From Defluviicoccus sp046348835 (lineage in GTDB: Bacteria > Pseudomonadota > Alphaproteobacteria > Rhodospirillales > Defluviicoccaceae), in NCBI GenBank assembly GCA_046348835.1, contig JAXMDM010000004.1:310001-374000 (forward strand): a DNA stretch of 64,000 bases, written 5' to 3'. The notes under the pieces are model-generated. The model did no database searches and had not been told where the DNA came from. It was given only the letters and a program-made list of their open reading frames with translations. Positions 8,200-17,453 of the stretch are shown here, in pieces. A program made the position numbers and the translations under genes. How positions within the stretch are numbered: the stretch's first letter is position 1; each line of letters starts with the position of its first letter.

Positions 8200-9480
8200 T
8201 CAGCGGGGTGCGGCGTCGATCGCCCGCCAGCCGATATCGCGCCGACAGAACCCCTCCGGCCAGTCGATCCGGTCGACGCCGCGATAGGCGAGGGTCTGTG
8301 CGTCCCGGAAGGTGCTGCCGCGGGCGCCCACCCCCAGCACCCGGCCGCCGTCGGCGACGACGGCGCCGCCGTTGGCGCGGGTGCCGGCATGGAAAACGAC
8401 CGCACCTTCGGCCGCCGCCGCGTCGAGACCGCGGATGGTGGAGCCCTTGCCGTAGTGTCCGGGATAGCCGTGGGTGGCGAGGACGACGAGGAGCGCCGGG
8501 TCCGGATCCCAGTCGAGGTGCTCGAGCTCGCCGAAGCGGCCGTCGACGCAGGCGAGGAGCACGGCGAGGAGATCGGAGCGCAGCCGCATGAGCACCGGCT
8601 GACACTCGGGATCGCCGAACCGGGCATTGTACTCGAGGAGAACCGGGCCCTTCCGGGTGATCATCAGCCCGGCGTAGAGCATGCCGACGTAAGGCCGATG
8701 TTCGGCGGCGAGGGCGAGGATGGTCGGCTCGATGATCGTTCGCATGACCACACGGATGCGCTCGGGGGTCAGGATCGGGGCCGGCGAATACGCGCCCATA
8801 CCGCCGGTGTTGGGCCCCTGGTCGCCGTCGAAGGCGGGCTTGTGGTCCTGGGCGGTGGCGAAAGGGACGGCGCGGGTGCCGTTGACGAGGACGAAGAAGC
8901 TGGCCTCTTCGCCCTCGAGAAAATCCTCGATGACCACCTGTCCGCCGGCATCGCCGAAGGCGGCCTCGATCATGATGTGGTCGATGGCGGCATGCGCCTC
9001 GTTTTCGTTATGGCAGACGATGACCCCCTTACCGCCGGCGAGGCCATCGGCCTTGACCACGATGGGGGCACCATGGCGGTGGATGTATTCCTTCGCCTGG
9101 TCGGGTTCGTCGAAGCGGGCGTAGGCGGCGGTGGGGATGCCGTAGCGGGCGCAGATGTCCTTCATGAATACCTTCGAGCCCTCGATCTCGGCGGCGGCGG
9201 CGCTGGGGCCGAAGGCCTTGATGCCGTGCTGGCCGAGGCGGTCGGCGAGCCCCTTGACCAGGGCCGCCTCGGGGCCGATGACGACGAACTCGATCCGCTG
9301 CTTCTGGGCCAGGCGGACGAGGCCGTCCACATCGTCGGCCGCCACATCGACGATGCGGGCGATCGACGCGATACCGGCATTACCCGGGGCGCACCACAGC
9401 TCGCTGCACAACGGCGAGCGGGCGATCGCCCAGCACAGCGCGTGTTCCCTGCCGCCGGAACCCACCACAAGAACGCGCAT
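8200..9480 (-). CDS. purD: Phosphoribosylamine-glycine ligase
   Basis: 426-residue GARS, the ATP-grasp enzyme joining glycine to phosphoribosylamine in purine synthesis. The N-terminus MRVLVVGSGGREHAL is the PurD hallmark. The ATP-grasp features VVKADGLAGGKGV (about 140-152), the QDHKPAFDGDQGPNTGGMG block and LLEYNARFGDPE are all intact. Length is normal. The ATG at 9480 is confirmed by this N-terminus; the open frame continues another 128 codons upstream without homology. It is divergent from xseA with 57 bases between the starts, so both promoters must lie in that gap or overlap the coding ends. Confidence 0.97.
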   Translation of the reverse strand: MRVLVVGSGGREHALCWAIARSPLCSELWCAPGNAGIASIARIVDVAADDVDGLVRLAQKQRIEFVVIGPEAALVKGLADRLGQHGIKAFGPSAAAAEIEGSKVFMKDICARYGIPTAAYARFDEPDQAKEYIHRHGAPIVVKADGLAGGKGVIVCHNENEAHAAIDHIMIEAAFGDAGGQVVIEDFLEGEEASFFVLVNGTRAVPFATAQDHKPAFDGDQGPNTGGMGAYSPAPILTPERIRVVMRTIIEPTILALAAEHRPYVGMLYAGLMITRKGPVLLEYNARFGDPECQPVLMRLRSDLLAVLLACVDGRFGELEHLDWDPDPALLVVLATHGYPGHYGKGSTIRGLDAAAAEGAVVFHAGTRANGGAVVADGGRVLGVGARGSTFRDAQTLAYRGVDRIDWPEGFCRRDIGWRAIDAAPR

Positions 9481-9537
9481 CGCTCCCACCCTGCCTTCGG
9501 TTTTGCCGGCGCTCGGGACTTCCGTCATACTCGCCGG

Positions 9538-10959
9538 ATGATGACGACCCATCCTAGCACCCAGAGCGCCGCCAACAACCCGCCCGTCTACAGCGTCAGC
9601 CAGATCTCGCTGGTGCTGAAGCGCCAGATCGAGGGGCAGTTCGGCAGCGTGCGGGTAAAGGGCGAGGTCTCCGGCTGCAAGCGCCATTCGTCGGGGCATA
9701 TCTACTTTACCCTGAAGGACGCCGACGCCTGCCTCGACAGCGTTTGCTGGCGCAACTGCGCGATGCTGCTGGCGGTACGGCCGGAGGATGGCCTCGAGAT
9801 CATCGCCACCGGGCGGCTCACCACCTATCCGGGCCGCTCCAAGTACCAGATGATCGTCGATCATGTGGAACTGGCCGGCGAAGGCGCCCTGCTCAAGCTC
9901 CTTGAGGAGCGCAAGCGCAAGCTGGCGGCGGAGGGTCTGTTCGATCCGGGGCGAAAGCCGCCGCTACCGTACCTGCCGGACGTGATCGGCGTCGTCACCT
10001 CGCCGACCGGCGCGGTGATCCGCGACATCCTCCACCGGCTGGCCGAGCGCTTCCCCCGGCGGGTGCTGCTATGGCCGGTGGCGGTGCAGGGTCCGGGGGC
10101 GGCGGAGCAGGTGGCGGTGGCCATCAACGGGTTCAATCGCCTCAGCACCGACGCTCCGGTGCCGCGGCCGGACGTGCTGATCGTCGCCCGCGGCGGCGGC
10201 TCGCTCGAGGATCTGCTCGCCTTCAGCGAGGAGGTCGTCGTCCGTGCCGCGGCGGCGAGTTCCATCCCGCTGATCTCGGCGGTGGGACACGAGACCGATA
10301 CCACCTTGATCGATCTGGCCGCGGCGCGGCGCGCCCCCACCCCCACCGCCGCCGCGGAGCTGGCGGTACCGGTGCGCCTCGAGCTGATGGCGCGGGTCGC
10401 CGGCCGCGGCTCCAGCCTGACCAGCGCCATCAATCGCACCTTCGCCGAACAGCGCACCCGCCTCGTCGCCGCCGAGCGGGGCCTGCCGAAACCCCAGCGG
10501 CTCATCGACGACGCCCGCCAGCGGCTCGATGACCGCGGCGAGCGCCTGGCCAACGCCCTGGTCCACGGGCTCGATCGGCGCCGGCGGCAGCTCGGGATGG
10601 TCGCCGCCAGGCTGCTCAGCCCGCGGCAGCGGCTGGGTCATGCCCGCCAGCAGTTGGCGGGCGAGGCGCGAGCCCTCGACGCGGCGATCGGGCGGCTGGT
10701 GACCGAGCGCCGGCACCGGCTGCAGCGGGCGGCCGATCTCCTCGAAAGCTATTCCTACCAGCGCATCCTCGATCGCGGCTTCGCCCTCGTCTTCGACCGC
10801 TTCGGCCAGGTGATCAGCAGCATCGGCCAGCTTCGGGCGCGGATGTGGGTTCGCCTGCGCCTGGCCGACGGCGAGGCGGCGGCCACCGTCGATGGATCGG
10901 GCGGCGAGCGCGGCCGCGGCTCGCGGGTCGCGGCGGCGGAACAGGAGACGCTATTCTAG
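9538..10959 (+). CDS. xseA: Exodeoxyribonuclease VII large subunit
   Basis: 473-residue large subunit of the nuclease that degrades single-stranded DNA from both ends. The N-terminal OB-fold begins VYSVSQISLVLKRQIE and contains VKGEVSGCKRHSSGHIYFTLKD. The catalytic domain holds VVTSPTGAVIRDILHRL, RGGGSLEDLLAFSEE and ISAVGHETDTTLID. A long Arg-rich helical region (about 280-400) is the coiled coil that recruits XseB. ATG 9538 is followed at once by a second ATG; either is possible. No xseB is present in the window. The 450-odd codons of open frame upstream are antisense to purD. Confidence 0.96.
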   Translation: MMTTHPSTQSAANNPPVYSVSQISLVLKRQIEGQFGSVRVKGEVSGCKRHSSGHIYFTLKDADACLDSVCWRNCAMLLAVRPEDGLEIIATGRLTTYPGRSKYQMIVDHVELAGEGALLKLLEERKRKLAAEGLFDPGRKPPLPYLPDVIGVVTSPTGAVIRDILHRLAERFPRRVLLWPVAVQGPGAAEQVAVAINGFNRLSTDAPVPRPDVLIVARGGGSLEDLLAFSEEVVVRAAAASSIPLISAVGHETDTTLIDLAAARRAPTPTAAAELAVPVRLELMARVAGRGSSLTSAINRTFAEQRTRLVAAERGLPKPQRLIDDARQRLDDRGERLANALVHGLDRRRRQLGMVAARLLSPRQRLGHARQQLAGEARALDAAIGRLVTERRHRLQRAADLLESYSYQRILDRGFALVFDRFGQVISSIGQLRARMWVRLRLADGEAAATVDGSGGERGRGSRVAAAEQETLF

Positions 10960-11009
10960 GGTCACCCCGCCGGCGCCCCTGACCCCTTCCGCGGCGGCGT
11001 GGGAAGTCC

Positions 11010-12353
11010 CTAGTGGCCGGCGACGGTCATTCCGTCGACGCGGACCGTCGGGGAATCGGTGCCGTAGCGGAATTCCAGGTCGTTGGCCGGGGTCAGGGTG
11101 CGGAACATGTCCAGGAGGTTGCCGGAGACGGTGATCTCGCTCACCGGATAGGCGAGCGCCCCATCCTCGATCCAGAAGCCGCTGACGCCGCGGCTGTAGT
11201 CGCCGTTGATGCCGTTGATGCCGAAGCCCATCAGCTCGGTCAGGTAAAGCCCGGTGCCCACCTCCCGGATCAACGCGTCGGCCGAACTCTCTCCCGGTTC
11301 CAGGTAGACGTTGGAAGACGTGGGTGCCGGCGGCGAAGCGGTGCTGCGGCCGGCGTGGCCGGTGGGTGGCATGCCGAGTTGGCGGGCCGAGCGCAGGTCG
11401 AGCATCCATGTGGTCAGCACGCCGTCATCGACGATGGCGCAGCGCCGGGCGGCAATCCCCTCCACATCGACCGGACGCGAGCGCAGCCCGCGTGGTCGGA
11501 GCGGGTCGTCGACGACGCGGATGCCGGGAGCGAAGATGCGCTGGCCGAGCTTGTCCTTGAGAAAGGTGGTGCCGCGGGCGACCGAATGGCCGTTGATGGC
11601 AGCGGTCAGGTGGCCGACCAGGGAGCGGGCGACCCGCGGCGCGTAGACCACCGGCACCTGGGCGGTTCCGATCTTGCGCGGATGCAAGCGCCGCACCGCC
11701 TTCTCTCCGGCCGAGCGGCCCACTGCCGCCGGATCGGCGAGATCCTCGCCGTAAACGGCGGAGGTATAGTCATAGTCGCGCTCCATCTGGGTACCATCGC
11801 CGGCGAGGACGGAGACGGCGAGGCTGTGCCAGGAGCGGCGGTACGACCGGGCGAGGCCGTTGGTGGCGGCGATGGCGAAGCGGTCGAGACCCCAGCCGGC
11901 CTCCGCGCCTTCCGAATTGCTGACGCCCGGAACGGCCAGCGCCGCCTCCTCGGCGGCGGCGGCGCGAGCGATCAGGCCGCCCACGTCCACCTCCTCGTCA
12001 TCGCAGCCGTCCACGTCGGCGAAGTGGCCGGCAAGCTGGTCCTCGGCAGCGAGGCCGCAGTAGGGATCCTCGGGGACGATGCGGGCCATGGCGACCGCGC
12101 GCTCCACCAGAGCCTGACAGGCGGCGGGCGACAGATCGGAACTGGAGACCATGGCTTGGCGGGGACCGACGAAAACCCGCAGTCCGAGATCGACGCCTTC
12201 GGCTCGCTCGATGGTTTCCTGCTTACCCAGGCGCCAGGACAATGAAAGCGCCCGCCGATCGACGAGGATCGAATCGGCGGCATCGGCGCCGGCGCGACGG
12301 GCGTCGGCGAGCAGGCGATCAAGCAGCGAGAGGGCGGCGTCGGGGTGAGACAT
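11010..12353 (-). CDS. pmbA: TldE/PmbA metallopeptidase-like protein
   Basis: 447-residue member of the TldD/TldE family. In E. coli the TldD-TldE heterodimer processes microcin B17 and CcdA; TldE itself lacks the metal site and shapes the substrate channel. The sequence has GKQETIERAEGVDLGLRVFVG near residue 45, DYDYTSAV, and the C-terminal SGFWIEDGALAYPVSEITV and GNLLDMF blocks typical of the PmbA side. No HExxxH zinc motif is visible, in keeping with TldE rather than TldD. ATG 12353 (MSHPDAALSLLDRLL) is chosen; an in-frame ATG nine codons upstream is possible. It is convergent with xseA and divergent from korA. No tldD is in the window. Confidence 0.92.
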   Translation of the reverse strand: MSHPDAALSLLDRLLADARRAGADAADSILVDRRALSLSWRLGKQETIERAEGVDLGLRVFVGPRQAMVSSSDLSPAACQALVERAVAMARIVPEDPYCGLAAEDQLAGHFADVDGCDDEEVDVGGLIARAAAAEEAALAVPGVSNSEGAEAGWGLDRFAIAATNGLARSYRRSWHSLAVSVLAGDGTQMERDYDYTSAVYGEDLADPAAVGRSAGEKAVRRLHPRKIGTAQVPVVYAPRVARSLVGHLTAAINGHSVARGTTFLKDKLGQRIFAPGIRVVDDPLRPRGLRSRPVDVEGIAARRCAIVDDGVLTTWMLDLRSARQLGMPPTGHAGRSTASPPAPTSSNVYLEPGESSADALIREVGTGLYLTELMGFGINGINGDYSRGVSGFWIEDGALAYPVSEITVSGNLLDMFRTLTPANDLEFRYGTDSPTVRVDGMTVAGH

Positions 12354-12595
12354 GGGGCGTCCTGGCGAAATCCGGATCACGCGGTGGTTTTCGCCGGCGG
12401 ATCCGTGTGGTAACCATGCACCGGGAGTGAGGCAAGGAGGATACTACGTCGCAGCCCGACCGCCGACGCATTGCCAGCCGGCCCGGGCCGTACAATATTT
12501 CCTACGACTACTAGATAATCCGCGGCGCCTCCGCGCCAACCTCGATCCTGCGAAACGCGATGGTTTCGCCTCCGATTGGGACGTATCGACGCATC

Positions 12596-14473
12596 ATGTC
12601 CGTCAAGACACTCGAACAACCGGGACATCCCGCGGCGACGCCGCGGCAACCGCGGGAAGCGGTGGTGGTCCGCTTTGCCGGCGACTCCGGCGATGGGATC
12701 CAGCTAACCGGCGGCCGATTCGCCACCGTCACCGCCCTCGCCGGCAACGATCTCTCCACCTTCCCCGACTTTCCGGCGGAAATCCGTGCCCCGGCCGGCA
12801 CGACCTACGGAGTCTCCGCCTTTCAGATCAATTTCGGCGCCCGCGCCATCAAGACATCGGGCGACGCGCCCGATGTTCTCGTCGCGCTCAACCCGGCGGC
12901 GCTGAAGGTGGAGCTGCCGAAGATCCGGCGCGGCGGCATCGTCATCGTCGATGCGGGCACGTTCAACGATCGCGCCTTGCGCAAGGCCGGGTACACGGTC
13001 AACCCGCTGGAGGACGGGAGCCTCGATGGCTTCCGTACGCTGCCGATCGATATCTCCAAGATGACGCTGGAGGCGGTGAAGCCGCTCGGCCTGTCCCAGG
13101 CCGACGCGTTGCGCTGCAAGAACCTGTGGACGCTGGGCCTCGTCTACTGGATGTTCGATCGCGACCGCCAGCCGACCCGGGACTGGATCCGCCGCCGGTT
13201 TGCCGATGAGCCGATGCTGGCCGAGGCGAACATGGTGGCGCTCGATGCCGGCCATGCGTTCGGCGAAACCATGGAGGTGCAGGGGGACCTGCCGTCGTTC
13301 ACGGTGCCGCCGGCGCCGCTTCCCCCCGGCCTATACCGGACGATCACCGGCGGCGAAGCGCTCGCCCTCGGTCTCGTGGTCGGGGCGCACCTGGCCCGCT
13401 TGCCGCTGTTCTTCGCCTCTTACCCGATCACGCCCGCGTCGCCGGTGCTGCACAACCTGGCCGCGCTGCGCCGGCTCGGCGTCAAGACGCTGCAGGCGGA
13501 AGACGAGATCGCCGCCTGCTGCGCCGCCATCGGCGCCTCGTTCGCGGGCGCGTTAGGGGTGACCTCCAGCTCCGGCCCCGGCCTCGCCCTGAAGAGCGAG
13601 GCGCTCAGCCTCGCCGTCGCCGTCGAACTGCCGCTCGTCGTCATCAATACCCAGCGCGCCGGACCCTCCACCGGCATGCCGACGAAGACCGAGCAGTCCG
13701 ATCTGATGCAGGCGCTGTATGGGCGCCATGGCGAAAGTCCTCTCGTCGTCCTCGCCGCCTCGGCGCCGGCGGATTGCTTCGACGTCGCGATCGAGGCGGT
13801 GCGCATTGCCACCCGGTCGATGACCCCGGTCATCGTTCTCTCCGACGGCTACATCGCCAATGCGGCGCAGCCTTGGCGGGTGCCCGATGTGGGCGAGTTG
13901 ACGCCCAATCCCGCCCGCCAGCTCACCGAAGCGGTGGACTTCCAGCCGTTCCGGCGCGATCCGGAGACGCTGGCGCGGCCGTGGGCGGTCCCCGGTACGC
14001 CGGGACTGGAACACCGCATCGGTGGTATCGAGAAGGATGAGATCACCGGCAATATCTCTTACGACCCGGCCAACCATCAGCGGATGACCGAGCTGCGCCG
14101 CGAGAAGATCGAGCGGATCGCCGCCGACATCCCGCCGCAGCGGGTCGATCTGGGACCGGAGTCCGGCCGCCTGGCCCTCGTCGGCTGGGGATCCACCTAC
14201 GGGCCGATCAGCCGTGCCGTGACCTCGCTGTTGGAGGCCGGCTACGATGTGGCTCACATCCACCTTCGCCACCTCTACCCGTTTCCGCCCAATCTCGGCG
14301 AATTGCTCGCCCGGTTCGACCGGATCCTGGTGCCGGAGATGAACGAAGGGCAGCTCCTGGCGCTGCTGCGCGCCCAGTACCTTCTGCCGGCCGAAGGGCT
14401 CAACAAGATCGCCGGCCAGCCGTTCAAGATCGAGGAGATCGAGGCGGCGGTCCGGCAACGCCTGGATCAGTGA
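12596..14473 (+). CDS. korA: 2-oxoacid:ferredoxin oxidoreductase, fused gamma-alpha subunit (2-oxoglutarate type)
   Basis: 625-residue KorA-type subunit. The gamma domain (about 20-210) begins with VVRFAGDSGDGIQLTGGRF. The alpha domain (about 235-610) has FFASYPITPASPVLHNLA, TSSSGPGLALKSEALSLA and the RAGPSTGMPTKTEQSDL loop that lines the active site. With KorB it performs CoA-dependent oxidative decarboxylation of a 2-oxoacid, most likely 2-oxoglutarate, reducing ferredoxin. It is reversible and so also usable for CO2 fixation. The start at ATG 12596 is preferred over ATG 12560. The stop overlaps a possible GTG start for korB. Assignment to 2-oxoglutarate rather than pyruvate rests on overall family resemblance and is probable, not proven. 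Confidence 0.92.
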   Translation: MSVKTLEQPGHPAATPRQPREAVVVRFAGDSGDGIQLTGGRFATVTALAGNDLSTFPDFPAEIRAPAGTTYGVSAFQINFGARAIKTSGDAPDVLVALNPAALKVELPKIRRGGIVIVDAGTFNDRALRKAGYTVNPLEDGSLDGFRTLPIDISKMTLEAVKPLGLSQADALRCKNLWTLGLVYWMFDRDRQPTRDWIRRRFADEPMLAEANMVALDAGHAFGETMEVQGDLPSFTVPPAPLPPGLYRTITGGEALALGLVVGAHLARLPLFFASYPITPASPVLHNLAALRRLGVKTLQAEDEIAACCAAIGASFAGALGVTSSSGPGLALKSEALSLAVAVELPLVVINTQRAGPSTGMPTKTEQSDLMQALYGRHGESPLVVLAASAPADCFDVAIEAVRIATRSMTPVIVLSDGYIANAAQPWRVPDVGELTPNPARQLTEAVDFQPFRRDPETLARPWAVPGTPGLEHRIGGIEKDEITGNISYDPANHQRMTELRREKIERIAADIPPQRVDLGPESGRLALVGWGSTYGPISRAVTSLLEAGYDVAHIHLRHLYPFPPNLGELLARFDRILVPEMNEGQLLALLRAQYLLPAEGLNKIAGQPFKIEEIEAAVRQRLDQ

Positions 14474-14487
14474 CCCGGAACAGTCCC

Positions 14488-15528
14488 ATGAACGTCATTT
14501 CTCCCCCCGCCGCCGCCCCGGTCGTCCGTAAGCTCAAGGACTTCGCCACCGACCAGGAGGTCCGGTGGTGCCCCGGCTGCGGCGATTACGCCATCCTCAA
14601 GGCGGTGCAGAAGACGCTCGCCGACCTCGGCGCATCCCCCGAGCGGACGGTGTTCGTGTCCGGCATCGGCTGCTCCTCGCGCTTCCCCTACTACATGGCG
14701 ACCTACGGCTTTCACACCATCCACGGCCGTGCGCCGGCGGTGGCGACCGGGATCAAGCTGGCCAACCCCGACCTCGACGTGTGGATCGCCACCGGCGACG
14801 GCGATGCCCTGTCGATCGGCGGCAACCACCTGCTGCACCTGCTCCGACGCAACGTCGACGTGCAGCTGATGCTGTTCAATAACGAGATCTACGGGCTGAC
14901 CAAGGGCCAGTATTCGCCCACCTCGCGCTCCGGCACCCGCACCCCGTCCTCGCCGTCGGGATCCCTGGAGCGCCCGGTGTCGGCGACCTTGTTCGCGCTC
15001 GGGGCCGGTGCCCGCTTCGTCGCCCGCTCCATCGACACCCAGCAGAAGCAGCTGGTCGAGGTGCTGAAGGCGGCGCGCGCCCACCGCGGCACGTCCTTCG
15101 TCGAAATCTTCCAGAACTGCATCGTCTACAACGACGGGGTGTTCGCCAACTTCACCGAGAAGGAGGTGGCGGCCAATGCGCAGGTGCTGGTCCGCCACGG
15201 TGAGCCCTTGCGCTTCGGCGTCGACCGTCAGCGTGGCCTCCGCCTCAATCCGAAGACCATCGCCCTCGAAGCGGTCACCATCGGCGAAGACGGTGTCGGC
15301 GAGAACGATATCCTCGTCCATGATCAGGGCAACCGGACGCTGGCGACGATGCTGGCGGCGCTGCAGCCGCCGGCGATGCCGGTGGCGCTCGGGGTGCTGT
15401 ACGCCGAGCCGGCGATGTCGCTCGATGAGGCCTTCGGCGACCAGGAGCCGGTGCCGGGAGCGTCGCCGCTGACGGAACAACTGAACGCCCTGCTTCGGCG
15501 CGGCGATACGTGGATGGTGGCCGGCTGA
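14488..15528 (+). CDS. korB: 2-oxoacid:ferredoxin oxidoreductase, beta subunit (thiamine pyrophosphate/4Fe-4S)
   Basis: 346-residue catalytic beta subunit. Cys28, Cys31, Cys62 and Cys211 (in RWCPGCGDY, GIGCSS and FQNC) match the four cluster ligands of OFOR beta subunits. The thiamine diphosphate motif is GDGDALSIGGNHL followed by LFNNEIYGLTKGQYSPTS. ATG 14488 is given; a GTG at 14470 overlapping the korA stop (GTGA) would add six residues and is equally plausible given the coupling. The downstream ferredoxin-NADP reductase fits as the route from reduced ferredoxin to NADPH. No ferredoxin gene lies within the cluster. Confidence 0.93.
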   Translation: MNVISPPAAAPVVRKLKDFATDQEVRWCPGCGDYAILKAVQKTLADLGASPERTVFVSGIGCSSRFPYYMATYGFHTIHGRAPAVATGIKLANPDLDVWIATGDGDALSIGGNHLLHLLRRNVDVQLMLFNNEIYGLTKGQYSPTSRSGTRTPSSPSGSLERPVSATLFALGAGARFVARSIDTQQKQLVEVLKAARAHRGTSFVEIFQNCIVYNDGVFANFTEKEVAANAQVLVRHGEPLRFGVDRQRGLRLNPKTIALEAVTIGEDGVGENDILVHDQGNRTLATMLAALQPPAMPVALGVLYAEPAMSLDEAFGDQEPVPGASPLTEQLNALLRRGDTWMVAG

Positions 15529-15585
15529 CGTCGGAGGAGCGCGACAACCCTTGGGTGCGTGACGGCACCCGCCTCAGTTGGGACC

Positions 15586-16959
15586 ATGAGCGTGGGAATA
15601 TCGGTAGCCATCGTCGGTGCCGGTCCGGCCTGCTTTTATTGCGCCGAAGCCGTCCTCGAGCGCTGTGAGGCCGTCACCGTCGACATCATCGAACGATTGC
15701 CCACGCCTTACGGCCTGGTTCGCGCCGGCGTCGCCCCGGATCACCAGAGTACCAAGCAGGTCACCCGCAAGTTCGAGCAGACGCTCCTCGCTCGGCTGGT
15801 GCATTTCTACGGCAACGTCGAGGTGGGCCGCGATGTGGGCTTGGATGAGCTGTGTCGCCTCTACGATGCGGTCGTGCTCGCTACCGGTGCCGCCAACGAT
15901 CGTTCCCTCGGCATCCCCGGCGAGCACTTGGCGGGGGTCTACGGCGCCTCGTCGTTCGTCGGCTGGTACAACGGCCATCCGGACTTCCGCGACCTGAGGC
16001 CACGGCTGGGCCGGCACGCGGTGGTCGTCGGCAACGGCAACGTCGCCCTCGACATCGCCCGCATCCTGGTGCGCTCACGGGCCGAGATGATCGCGTCGGA
16101 CATCCCCGACTATGCCCTCGCGGCGATCGAGGCCGCCGGGGTGACCGATGTCTGGGTTCTCGGCCGCCGCGGGCCGCGGGGCAGCAAGTTCTCGCCGGCG
16201 GAACTGCGTGAGGTGGGGCAGCTCGCCGAGGCGGTGGCGGTGGTCGATCCGGCGGACCTGGCCGCGGCCGGCATTGGTCCCTGCGACGCTGCGCTTGATC
16301 GGTCCCCGACGACCCGGCCGAAGCGGGGCGAGGAGAAGCTGCTGGCGCTGTTCCGCGACTTTGCCGGTCAGTTTTCGGCCGAGGGAGCCATCCCGGGCCG
16401 GCGCCGGCTGCACTTCCGCTTTTTCGCCGCCCCGAAGGCGATCCTCGGGACCGACGCGGTGGAAGGGGTGCGGGTGGAGCGGACCCGGGTGGACGCGGAC
16501 CGCGCCGTCGGCACCGGCCAGATCGATATCGTCGCCGCCGACCTGGTGGTATCGGCGATCGGCTACCGGGCCAGTCCCATCCCGGGCGTCCCCTTCGATG
16601 CCGACCGCGGTCTCATCCCCAACGACAACGGACGGGTTGCGCCGGGCCTGTACGCCGTCGGCTGGGCCAAGCGAGGTCCTACCGGCGTCATCGGCTCCAA
16701 CAAGCCGGACGGGGTCGAGTGCGCGTGCCAGATTCTGGCCGATACCCGCCCCTCCGGAAAGGCGGGTCGGGCCGGTCTGGAACGGGTCCTCCATCAGCAC
16801 AATGCCCGCTTCGTGACCTTCGACGACTGGCGACGCATCGACGAGGCGGAGATCGCCTCGGCGGATAAGCCGGCGCCGAGGCGGAAGCTTACCAGCCTCG
16901 CCGACATGCTCGCGGTGGTCGGTGAGGCGGAGGCGAGACGAATGGCCGGCCACCACTGA
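15586..16959 (+). CDS. Ferredoxin-NADP reductase, adrenodoxin-reductase (FprA) type
   Basis: 457-residue FAD/NADP enzyme of the adrenodoxin reductase/FprA fold, distinct from plant-type FNR. The FAD motif is VAIVGAGPACFY at the N-terminus. The ERLPTPYGLVRAGVAPDHQ segment, VVGNGNVALDIARIL for NADP, and the C-terminal GWAKRGPTGVIGSNKPDG are all family hallmarks. It should pass electrons between ferredoxin and NADP(H). ATG 15586 is favoured because the FAD motif follows within nine residues; a GTG at 15559 is an alternative. It sits 57 bases after korB on the same strand, suggesting it balances KorAB-reduced ferredoxin with NADP. Confidence 0.93.
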   Translation: MSVGISVAIVGAGPACFYCAEAVLERCEAVTVDIIERLPTPYGLVRAGVAPDHQSTKQVTRKFEQTLLARLVHFYGNVEVGRDVGLDELCRLYDAVVLATGAANDRSLGIPGEHLAGVYGASSFVGWYNGHPDFRDLRPRLGRHAVVVGNGNVALDIARILVRSRAEMIASDIPDYALAAIEAAGVTDVWVLGRRGPRGSKFSPAELREVGQLAEAVAVVDPADLAAAGIGPCDAALDRSPTTRPKRGEEKLLALFRDFAGQFSAEGAIPGRRRLHFRFFAAPKAILGTDAVEGVRVERTRVDADRAVGTGQIDIVAADLVVSAIGYRASPIPGVPFDADRGLIPNDNGRVAPGLYAVGWAKRGPTGVIGSNKPDGVECACQILADTRPSGKAGRAGLERVLHQHNARFVTFDDWRRIDEAEIASADKPAPRRKLTSLADMLAVVGEAEARRMAGHH

Positions 16960-17024
16960 TCCGGCCCCATTGAGCGCGGCGGGCGACGGCCGTATCACTT
17001 AGGGAGAGGCAGGGAAGAGCAAGG

Positions 17025-17447
17025 ATGCAGAAGCCATACGCCGGCGACGTAACGCCGCAGCAAGCCTGGACCACGCTCGCCGACGACCCGCGGGCGGTAC
17101 TGATCGACGTGCGGACGCCCCCCGAATGGTCGTTCGTCGGCGTACCCGACCTTCGCGGCATCGCCAAACAGCCGGTTCTGGTGCCGTGGGCATTGTATCC
17201 GACGATGGAGCAGAACGCCCGCTTCGCCGAGCACATCGAAGGCGCCGGGATTGCCCCGGACGCGCCGCTGTTCTTTCTCTGCCGATCCGGCGCGCGCTCG
17301 CGGGCGGCGGCAATCGCCATGACCAAGCGCGGCTATACCGCCTGCTACAACGTGGCGACGGGATTCGAAGGCGATAAGGACGGCGCCGGGCACCGCGGCT
17401 CGGTCGGCGGCTGGAAGGCGGACGGTCTGCCCTGGGAACAGGGCTAA
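17025..17447 (+). CDS. Rhodanese-domain sulfurtransferase
   Basis: 140-residue single-domain rhodanese. The catalytic Cys86 lies in the loop CRSGARSR, with the CH2A-like LIDVRTPPEW at residues 26-35 and a C-terminal GWKADGLPW tail typical of this group. The AGDVTPQQAW start resembles proteins annotated as rhodanese-like in Rhodospirillales. An AGGGAAGAGC-like ribosome site precedes ATG 17025. The stop is only 6 bases before the MFS gene, so the two are probably one transcript. Cytoplasmic; sulfur donor and acceptor unknown. Confidence 0.88.
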   Translation: MQKPYAGDVTPQQAWTTLADDPRAVLIDVRTPPEWSFVGVPDLRGIAKQPVLVPWALYPTMEQNARFAEHIEGAGIAPDAPLFFLCRSGARSRAAAIAMTKRGYTACYNVATGFEGDKDGAGHRGSVGGWKADGLPWEQG

Positions 17448-17453
17448 ATCCCC

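Noticed and set aside
11013..12245. 410-codon plus-strand ORF opposite pmbA
   Set aside because: Gly/Asp/Arg-rich with no motif, fully covered by a confident TldE gene.
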